Both the position numbers and the translations under genes were made by a program. Under the pieces are notes generated by a model, which saw nothing but the letters and a program-made list of their open reading frames with translations, was not told the origin of the DNA and did not search any database. DNA of 29,885 nucleotides from an uncultured Collinsella sp. Lineage in GTDB: Bacteria; Actinomycetota; Coriobacteriia; Coriobacteriales; Coriobacteriaceae. Below, piece after piece: positions 1 to 5,801 of the stretch (positions are counted from its first letter, which is position 1; each line of letters begins with the position of its first letter). The DNA is taken from NCBI GenBank assembly GCA_900549555.1, contig UROO01000015.1:1-29885 (forward strand). Reading direction: 5' to 3'.

Positions 1-938
1 AGCTTATCCTCGCCATAGGCAAACCAGGAGCCCATCTTCTTGCAGATGCCGCACTCGACAGCCATGTCCAGAATCGAGCCCTCCTTAGAGATGCCCGTAC
101 CGTACATGATGTCGAACTCAGCAGAACGGAACGGAGCTGCCACCTTGTTCTTAACGACCTTGGCACGAACGCGATTGCCGATAACCTCGTCCTTGAGCTT
201 GATGGTATCGATTTTGCGAATATCGATTCGCACGGAAGAGAAGAACTTGAGCGCACGACCGCCCGTGGTGGTCTCGGGATTGCCGAACATGACGCCGATC
301 TTCTCGCGCAACTGGTTAATGAAGATGCAGGTCGTGTTGGACTTGGAAAGCGAGCCGGCGAGCTTACGGAGCGCCTGACTCATCAAGCGAGCCTGCAGAC
401 CCACCGTTGTGTCACCGATCTCGCCCTCGATCTCGGCACGCGGAGTCAAGGCGGCAACAGAGTCGACGACGATGGCGTCAATGGCACCGGAGCGCACAAG
501 CATATCGACAATCTCGAGCGCCTGCTCGCCCGTATCGGGCTGGGAAATGAGGACCTCGTCGATATCAACGCCGATGCGCGCGGCATAGGTGGGATCGAGC
601 GCGTGCTCGGCGTCGATAAATGCCACGACGCCGCCCATGGCCTGTGCTTCTGCAAGGATCTCGAGCGAAAGCGTCGTCTTACCGGAGGACTCGGGGCCAT
701 AAATCTCGACGATACGGCCGCGCGGCACGCCGCCGATACCCAGCGCGGCATCGAGGGCCAGGGCGCCCGTGGGAATGGCCTCGACCTCGAGCTCGGGACC
801 GCCGTCGCCATACCTCATAATAGAGCCCTGGCCGAACTTCTTCTCGATCTCGGCCTTGGTGGTGGCGATCATCTCGTCGCGCTCTTTACCCGTCGTGCGT
901 GCATGAACAGTACGTACGGGACCTGAATTCTTGGCCAT
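1..938 (-). CDS. recA: RecA recombinase, C-terminus cut by window edge
   Basis: RecA is the ATP-dependent strand-exchange protein that forms filaments on single-stranded DNA and triggers LexA self-cleavage in the SOS response. The 312 visible codons start with MAKNSGPVRTV and contain the Walker A motif GPESSGKTT, the following FIDAEHALDP segment, the Walker B-like IVVDSVAALTP stretch and the loop 2 region ending in NQLREKIGVMFGNPETTTGG, all classic for RecA. About 30-40 residues of the usual roughly 350 are missing because the gene continues past position 1. The ATG at 938 is preceded by AGGAGGG about six bases upstream. It lies downstream of pncC, as in many Gram-positive genomes, but has its own promoter and LexA box. 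Identification is certain. Confidence 0.98.
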   Translation of the reverse strand, partial: MAKNSGPVRTVHARTTGKERDEMIATTKAEIEKKFGQGSIMRYGDGGPELEVEAIPTGALALDAALGIGGVPRGRIVEIYGPESSGKTTLSLEILAEAQAMGGVVAFIDAEHALDPTYAARIGVDIDEVLISQPDTGEQALEIVDMLVRSGAIDAIVVDSVAALTPRAEIEGEIGDTTVGLQARLMSQALRKLAGSLSKSNTTCIFINQLREKIGVMFGNPETTTGGRALKFFSSVRIDIRKIDTIKLKDEVIGNRVRAKVVKNKVAAPFRSAEFDIMYGTGISKEGSILDMAVECGICKKMGSWFAYGEDK

Positions 939-968
939 GAATAGCCCTCCTCTTAACAACCTGAAACG

Positions 969-997
969 ATAATAAACGAACGGCTGTTCGTGGTCAA
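969..997 (-). promoter_or_regulatory. recA sigma-70 type promoter
   Basis: Read on the minus strand, TTGACC (992-997) and TATTAT (969-974) are separated by exactly 17 bases, and the predicted transcript starts about 25 bases before the recA ATG. The match to the -35/-10 consensus is good, and the spacer holds the LexA operator. It gives recA a transcript independent of the upstream pncC operon. Confidence 0.8.
977..990. promoter_or_regulatory. LexA operator (SOS box) of recA
   Basis: CGAACGGCTGTTCG has perfect five-base arms (CGAAC / GTTCG) around four bases and fits the Gram-positive LexA consensus CGAAC-N4-GTTCG. It lies wholly in the spacer between the recA -35 and -10 elements, where bound LexA would block RNA polymerase. 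This implies a LexA of the Bacillus/actinobacterial type elsewhere in the genome. Confidence 0.88.
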
Positions 998-1020
998 CCG
1001 TTCAGATTCATCATATGCAC

Positions 1021-1065
1021 CCGACCATTCCAAAACCCGACCAAACGCCGACCAATCACCGACCA
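1021..1065. repeat. Four phased CCGACCA repeats upstream of recA promoter
   Basis: CCGACCA (TGGTCGG on the recA strand) occurs at 1021, 1037, 1048 and 1059. The last three are exactly 11 bases apart, about one helical turn, and the extended unit is CCGACCAAWC. The block lies 24-73 bases upstream of the recA -35 element. It may be an activator or repressor array or a simple local duplication; I recognise no known binding motif. Confidence 0.5.
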
Positions 1066-1164
1066 AACGCTTGACCCCACCAATCACAAATACGGGTAAT
1101 CGAACAAGTTTAGGTCATGTACCAGCTAAAACGGCAAAATCGTCAAAGGTCCCTATCTCCACAA

Positions 1165-1188
1165 TTAAGGGGCCCTAAGGCCCCTTAA
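1165..1188 (-). terminator. Hairpin behind pncC, probable weak terminator
   Basis: A perfect 10-bp stem (TTAAGGGGCC / GGCCCCTTAA) with a four-base loop lies eight bases beyond the pncC stop codon. No clear run of T follows on the minus strand, so termination may be partial. It would separate the long upstream operon from recA. Confidence 0.55.
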
Positions 1189-1195
1189 AGCACGT

Positions 1196-1726
1196 CTATT
1201 CCATAGAATTGAGCACGCGGACAATGCGCTCCAAAGCCTCCGCGACCGCATAGGCCCGAACGCACGACCGATCGCCCTCATAATGACAGCGCGCAGAGTC
1301 GACAACCGGCGCTCCCCCATCGGCCGGGCGATACGCCCAGCCAATATAGAACGTGCCGGCGGGGTCTTGCTCGGTGCCGCCGCCGGGCCCAGCGTAGCCC
1401 GTTGCACTCACGGCTATATCGCTCTGATAGAGGTCCAGCGAACCCGCGGCCATCTCACGCGCCGTCTGGTGCGACACGGCGCTAAACCGATCGAGCGTTT
1501 CCTGCTCGACGCCGAGCACGCGATGTTTGATCTCATCGCAATAAGTCACCGCGCCGCCACGAAGCACCGCCGAGGCACCCGGGATATCGGCAATCGTCGA
1601 GGCGATCATGCCCGCCGTCAACGACTCCGCCGTCGACACCGTCACATCACGGGTACTCGCGCGCTCGACAATATCGCGTGCGAGCTCTTCATTGTGCGCG
1701 GTAATCTGCTCAAATGATTCCGTCAT
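1196..1726 (-). CDS. pncC: CinA C-terminal domain protein, nicotinamide-nucleotide amidohydrolase (PncC)
   Basis: This 176-residue protein corresponds to the stand-alone C-terminal domain of CinA. The family deamidates nicotinamide mononucleotide to nicotinate mononucleotide in pyridine nucleotide salvage. Visible family motifs are TAESLTAGMIAS near residue 32, RGGAVTYCDEIKHRVLGV in the middle and ATGYAGPGGGTEQDPAGT near residue 110. The N-terminal COG1058 nucleotide-binding domain of full CinA is absent, so the start at 1726 gives the complete short form. It begins 12 bases after the pgsA stop with only a weak ribosome site (GGTAGGT directly before ATG), which suggests translational coupling. 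The cinA-recA neighbourhood is ancient and common. The enzymatic function is inferred from the family. Confidence 0.9.
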   Translation of the reverse strand: MTESFEQITAHNEELARDIVERASTRDVTVSTAESLTAGMIASTIADIPGASAVLRGGAVTYCDEIKHRVLGVEQETLDRFSAVSHQTAREMAAGSLDLYQSDIAVSATGYAGPGGGTEQDPAGTFYIGWAYRPADGGAPVVDSARCHYEGDRSCVRAYAVAEALERIVRVLNSME

Positions 1727-1738
1727 ACCTACCAGGAC

Positions 1739-2377
1739 CTAGACCGAAAAGACGATCTTGCGGCAGTTCCAGAAGTACTGAGCGCCCGAGATGATGGTCA
1801 AAATCACAGCGATGACGTACAGGAAGCGCGACACCGAATAGACACCGAGCAGCAGCGACGCCGGTCCCAGCTGAAGGCCGGCCATAGCAAAGACGCACAG
1901 GTAACCGCAGATGGAGACCATCGTGGTTGCCGTCTTGTACTTGCCGAGCTTATCGGCGGCAACAACCACACCGGCAGCACTCGCGACCATGCGAAGGGCG
2001 CTCACCAACAGCTCACGGAACAGGATGATGAACACGGACCACACGGTCACCGCGCCAAAATCCAAGAACAGCAGCAGGGCCGAGAACACCAGCAGCTTGT
2101 CGGCGATAGGGTCCAAGAACTTACCGAAATCGGTTATCTCGTTGCGCGAGCGCGCCAGATAGCCGTCGACCTTATCGGTGCACGACAGGATCACGTACAA
2201 AATGAAGGCGGCGGCTGCGAGCGGGCCGTCGAAGGTGCTCCAGTCCGTACCGGCAACGCTCGCGTGAGATAGGGCCGAAACGATCATGAACACCGGGATA
2301 AAGACGATGCGAACGCACGTCACGATGTTGGCGGGCGTCCAAACACTCGTCAGTTCCTTATTGCTCTCGTTTGCCAC
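1739..2377 (-). CDS. pgsA: CDP-diacylglycerol-glycerol-3-phosphate 3-phosphatidyltransferase
   Basis: PgsA joins CDP-diacylglycerol and glycerol-3-phosphate to phosphatidylglycerol phosphate, the committed step of phosphatidylglycerol and cardiolipin synthesis, in the cytoplasmic membrane. The 212-residue protein has the CDP-alcohol phosphotransferase signature DGxxAR-x8-GxxxDxxxD complete, with D71, G72, A75, R76, G85, D89 and D93. Several hydrophobic segments (about 15-37, 52-66, 95-125 and two near the C-terminus) fit the six-helix fold. The start is GTG at 2377, with AGGAG six bases upstream that overlaps the end of rimO; only nine bases separate the two genes, so coupling is likely. The rimO-pgsA-cinA order is common in Gram-positive bacteria. 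Other CDP-alcohol transferases are possible but less likely here. Confidence 0.93.
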   Translation of the reverse strand: MANESNKELTSVWTPANIVTCVRIVFIPVFMIVSALSHASVAGTDWSTFDGPLAAAAFILYVILSCTDKVDGYLARSRNEITDFGKFLDPIADKLLVFSALLLFLDFGAVTVWSVFIILFRELLVSALRMVASAAGVVVAADKLGKYKTATTMVSICGYLCVFAMAGLQLGPASLLLGVYSVSRFLYVIAVILTIISGAQYFWNCRKIVFSV

Positions 2378-2386
2378 GACGCTCTC

Positions 2387-3736
2387 CTACTCCACAACAT
2401 GACCGATAAGCTCATAGCAGAAGCTATCGGTAAACTCGACAGTCAGAATATCGCCCACGGACGCCTCGCTGGCGTCCAGATGCACCGCGCCATCGGAATC
2501 GGGCGCCTGGAACCAGGCGTGACCGATCAGCTCGGCGCCGTCCTCGGTCTCCTCGATGCCATCGACGATCACCTGGGCGCGCTCGCCCACATGAGCCGCC
2601 GTGGCGGCAAAACCGAGCGACTCAGCCAGGTCCATGGCCTCCTGGGCGCGCTCGAGCTTAACCTCCTCATCGACCTGTCCGTCCATCTTGGCGGCCAGGC
2701 TGCCCTCCTCACGCGAGTAGGCAAAGACGCTCGTATAATCAAAGCCGACGGTGTCCATAAAGTCGATAAGATCGCGGAACTCGTCGTCGGTCTCGGTCGG
2801 GAAGCCGACCATGGCCGTAGAGCGAATCACGATGCCGGGGATGCGCTCGCGAAGATCACGGAACAAATCCTCGAGCTCCTGGCGCGAGCCGGAGCGACGC
2901 ATGGCCTTGAGGATGCGCGCGTCGCAGTGCTGTACGGGGATATCGATATAGGGCAGCACCTCGGGCGTATCGCGAATCGTCTCGATAAGCTCGTCGGTCA
3001 TGCCCTCGGGCTGCAGATAGAGCACGCGGACCCAGACGTTGTGCGGTCGCACGGCCTCGGCGACGGCGCGCAGCAGCTGCGCCAGATTGCGCGGCGAGCC
3101 CTTGGCGACGTCCTCGTCGGCAAAGTCGGTGCCCCAAATGCCCGTGTCCTGACCGATCAGCACGATCTCGCGCACACCGCCGGCAACCAGGTCGCGCACC
3201 TCGGAGATAATGCTCTCGGCATTACGCGAATGATAGCGACCGCGAATGTAGGGGATCATGCAGAAGCTGCAAAAACGATTGCAGCCATCGGAAATCTTGA
3301 CGTAGGCAACGGCACCCTCGACAGTACGCTTGACCTGCGGGATATAGGCCGCGATCTCGCGCTCCACGCCAAGAACGTCATCGATGACTGAGACGATACC
3401 GTCTTCCTCATCGGCCTTCACAAAGGCCGCGACCTCGGGAAGCTCGTCGGGCAGGTCATCGCCGTAACGAGACGGCACGCAACCGCACATGACGATGGGG
3501 CAGGCGCGAACGCCATCCTGCACCTCGTTAGCGAGCTCGAGCGTGGTCTCGATGCTCTCGGACGTCGCCGAGGCGAGAAACGAGCAGGTGTTGACGATAG
3601 CGATATCGGCATCCTGCGGTTCGAATGCCTCTTCGTAGCCCGCAGCGGTCAAAAGAGAACGCATGCGGTCGGTATCGACCTCGTTCTTGGCACAGCCAAG
3701 CGTGATGTAGAGTACGGAGCCCAACGGAGTATCCAT
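2387..3736 (-). CDS. rimO: Ribosomal protein S12 methylthiotransferase RimO
   Basis: RimO is a radical-SAM enzyme with two [4Fe-4S] clusters that adds a methylthio group to a conserved aspartate of ribosomal protein S12. The 449-residue protein has the N-terminal UPF0004 domain with cluster cysteines C15 (TLGCAKNEVD), C51 and C86. The radical-SAM motif CxxxCxxC is at C152, C156 and C159 (SDGCNRFCSFC). A C-terminal TRAM domain carries the segment WFQAPDSDGAVHL, more like RimO than the tRNA enzyme MiaB. The start at 3736 follows GAAAGGA by about 12 bases, which is long but usable. It sits between yajQ and pgsA with short gaps in the presumed operon. The choice of RimO over MiaB rests on these motifs and on gene order. 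Confidence 0.92.
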   Translation of the reverse strand: MDTPLGSVLYITLGCAKNEVDTDRMRSLLTAAGYEEAFEPQDADIAIVNTCSFLASATSESIETTLELANEVQDGVRACPIVMCGCVPSRYGDDLPDELPEVAAFVKADEEDGIVSVIDDVLGVEREIAAYIPQVKRTVEGAVAYVKISDGCNRFCSFCMIPYIRGRYHSRNAESIISEVRDLVAGGVREIVLIGQDTGIWGTDFADEDVAKGSPRNLAQLLRAVAEAVRPHNVWVRVLYLQPEGMTDELIETIRDTPEVLPYIDIPVQHCDARILKAMRRSGSRQELEDLFRDLRERIPGIVIRSTAMVGFPTETDDEFRDLIDFMDTVGFDYTSVFAYSREEGSLAAKMDGQVDEEVKLERAQEAMDLAESLGFAATAAHVGERAQVIVDGIEETEDGAELIGHAWFQAPDSDGAVHLDASEASVGDILTVEFTDSFCYELIGHVVE

Positions 3737-3762
3737 GTTGGAGAGCGGTCCTTTCGAGTAAG

Positions 3763-4260
3763 TTAGCGGTAGTTGGTAAACTGCAGCGGCTGGCCGTAGT
3801 CCTGGTCGCGCAGGAACTGAATCACCGTCTGAAGCGCATCCTTAGAGGCCGAGGTAACGCGCAGTTTATCGGCCTCGATGGTCACCTTGACCTTGAGCTT
3901 TTGATCCTTGATGTCCTTATTGATCTTCTTGGCGGTCGCCTGGTCGATGCCCTCGACGATATGGCCGAGCACGCGCACGGTGCCGCCCGAAGCCGCCTGC
4001 GGCGCATCCCAAGAGACAGCCTTAAGGTCGATGCCGCGCTTGATGAGCTTAGAGCTCAGCACGTCAATAATCTGCTTGGAGACAAAATCGGCCGGGGCAT
4101 TGATCGTAAAGAGCTTGTCGCCCTTCGAAAGCTCGATGGTGGCACCGGAGTCCTTAAGGTCATAGCGCTGGGAGATCTCTCGGGTGGTCTGCTGGAAGGC
4201 GTTATCGACCTCCTGCATATTGACCTCGGACACAACATCGAAGCTGGAATCTTTAGCCAT
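3763..4260 (-). CDS. yajQ: YajQ family nucleotide-binding protein
   Basis: The 165-residue protein matches the YajQ (UPF0234) family over its whole length: it begins MAKDSSFDVVSEVNMQEVDNA and ends with the typical PLQFTNYR. Members have two ferredoxin-like domains, bind nucleotides or RNA, and in some Proteobacteria bind cyclic di-GMP; the role in Gram-positive bacteria is not settled. The start at 4260 is well supported by GAAAGGA about seven bases upstream. Gaps of 26 bases on either side (to the RodZ-like gene and to rimO) place it in the operon. Its presence between a cell-shape gene and a ribosome modification gene does not reveal its job. Confidence 0.93.
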   Translation of the reverse strand: MAKDSSFDVVSEVNMQEVDNAFQQTTREISQRYDLKDSGATIELSKGDKLFTINAPADFVSKQIIDVLSSKLIKRGIDLKAVSWDAPQAASGGTVRVLGHIVEGIDQATAKKINKDIKDQKLKVKVTIEADKLRVTSASKDALQTVIQFLRDQDYGQPLQFTNYR

Positions 4261-4286
4261 GGTACTTCCTTTCGGTACGGGGAGCC

Positions 4287-5801
4287 TTAGTAGCTGTCGT
4301 ACGAATAGCCATCTGAATCGTATGCTGTCTGGCCGTCGGATGCCGTGGCGGTGCCGTCGGTAGACTGAGGGTCGGTGCCATCGGTAGACTGGGCGTCGGT
4401 ACCGTCGGCAGCGTCGGTGCCGTCGGTGCTCTCGCCGTCTTCGGAGTCGATGGCCTCCTTCTTGGGAACGGTAATGGTCACGCGCGCCACGCCCGATGTC
4501 TTGGTGTCATAGCGAACCTTTTCACCGTTCTTGGTAACCGTAACATCGGAGGGCTTGGACGTGGTGATCTCGATCGAGGACTCGGGCGTGTACTCCTGCT
4601 CAAAGGGACCGGTTGCCTGGGCGCCAAAGACCGATTTACCGTCGACCTTGACCTCGATCCAGGCGGTCTTGCCCTTGGCAACGGAGACCTTGACCTTGAT
4701 GACCTCGTCCTCTTTCTTTTTCGCGTTCGCCTTGGCGGCATCGGAATCGGCAGAATCCGTCGCCTTGTCGGTGCCTTCATCCTCGTCAACAGATTCGGTC
4801 TTCTTGGAAGACTTCTTGGTCGTCGTCTTGGTGGCCGCGGGCGTCTCGGGCGTCGACTCGGGTGCAGAAGAGCCACAGCCACGCAGGAGGACCACGATGA
4901 GCAGAATCAACAAAAGCGCCACGGCACCGATGCCGGCGTAGATGATGCGCGGATCGAGTCCATTGTTCTGGGGAGCACGTCCACCGCCGCGTCCGCGATT
5001 GGAGCCGCCGCGGCCATTCCCCTGCGGCATACGGCCGCGACTGCTATCGGGACGACCACGATATCCGCCTTGGCTCTGCGAGCCGCGCTGGCCCGAGCGC
5101 GGCGCAAGCTCGCCACGGTTCTGATAGCCACGCTGGCCAGAGCGAGGCGCCGAAGAGCGCTGCCCGTAAGGCTGCGATTGAGAACGGAGGCGCGGCGTCA
5201 CCTGCGTGGTATCGGCGTCGGCATATCCACCGTGGGAACGCCCGGCTGAAACTCCGCGATAACCACGACCGGAGTAGCCACCGTCGCCGTAACCGGCGCG
5301 GGGATCGCGACTCAACCCGCGAGCGGCGGGAAGCGCACGGTCATCCGGCATGGGCGTACTGCGAAAGCGATCTCGCTGAGAACGAATCTCCTCGCTGGAG
5401 CCCGTCTCGGTGATATAGCCCGCCTGCGGAGGGCGCTGGCCGTACCGCGTCGAGCGACCACCCTGAACCATCAGAAAGCGTCCGTTATCGACCGACGAAC
5501 GCGAGTTAACGTAGCCGGCAGCATCCTGAAAACGACCACCCTGCTGCGAGGTCTCGCGTTCATATGCCATGAGGTCATCAAAATAAGCGTTGACGACCTC
5601 GCGCGGGTTAAGCCCCAAAAAGCGAGCATAGCTCGAAATCATGCCCTGCGCATAGCCGCGCGGAGGCATCGATGCAAAGTTACCGGTCTCGAAAAACTCG
5701 ATGATCTGCGGCCTGATTTTGATGGTGTTGGCGACCTGCTGGATGGAAAGGCCCATCCGGCGACGCTGCTCGAGCAGCATGTCACCAAAGCGTGCAGCCA
5801 T
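4287..5801 (-). CDS. RodZ-like helix-turn-helix membrane protein with RG-rich linker
   Basis: The 504-residue protein has the layout of RodZ, the bitopic protein that links the cytoskeleton or elongation machinery to the cell envelope. Residues 1-80 form an N-terminal HTH domain (GLSIQQVANTIKIRP, then PRGYAQGMISSYARFLGL). Residues 85-285 are a low-complexity arginine-, glycine-, glutamine- and serine-rich linker that includes two APRSGQRG repeats (218-225 and 233-240) and many RG/RGG motifs. A transmembrane helix spans about 286-307. A K/T-rich stretch follows, then a beta-rich domain at about 366-446 like the RodZ extracellular domain, and a tail of STDGTD repeats with YDSDGYSYDSY. It begins at the ATG overlapping the ftsK stop (TGATG), with GGAGGA upstream. 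The RG-rich linker is unusual. MreB association is inference only. Confidence 0.85.
   Translation of the reverse strand: MAARFGDMLLEQRRRMGLSIQQVANTIKIRPQIIEFFETGNFASMPPRGYAQGMISSYARFLGLNPREVVNAYFDDLMAYERETSQQGGRFQDAAGYVNSRSSVDNGRFLMVQGGRSTRYGQRPPQAGYITETGSSEEIRSQRDRFRSTPMPDDRALPAARGLSRDPRAGYGDGGYSGRGYRGVSAGRSHGGYADADTTQVTPRLRSQSQPYGQRSSAPRSGQRGYQNRGELAPRSGQRGSQSQGGYRGRPDSSRGRMPQGNGRGGSNRGRGGGRAPQNNGLDPRIIYAGIGAVALLLILLIVVLLRGCGSSAPESTPETPAATKTTTKKSSKKTESVDEDEGTDKATDSADSDAAKANAKKKEDEVIKVKVSVAKGKTAWIEVKVDGKSVFGAQATGPFEQEYTPESSIEITTSKPSDVTVTKNGEKVRYDTKTSGVARVTITVPKKEAIDSEDGESTDGTDAADGTDAQSTDGTDPQSTDGTATASDGQTAYDSDGYSYDSY

Noticed and set aside
1021..1100. CRISPR-like array at the short CCGACCA repeats
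   Set aside because: Repeats are only seven bases long, with spacers of four to nine bases, and no cas genes are present.
990..1178. Short plus-strand open frame between recA and pncC
   Set aside because: It covers the recA promoter, the phased repeats and the pncC hairpin, and has no ribosome site.
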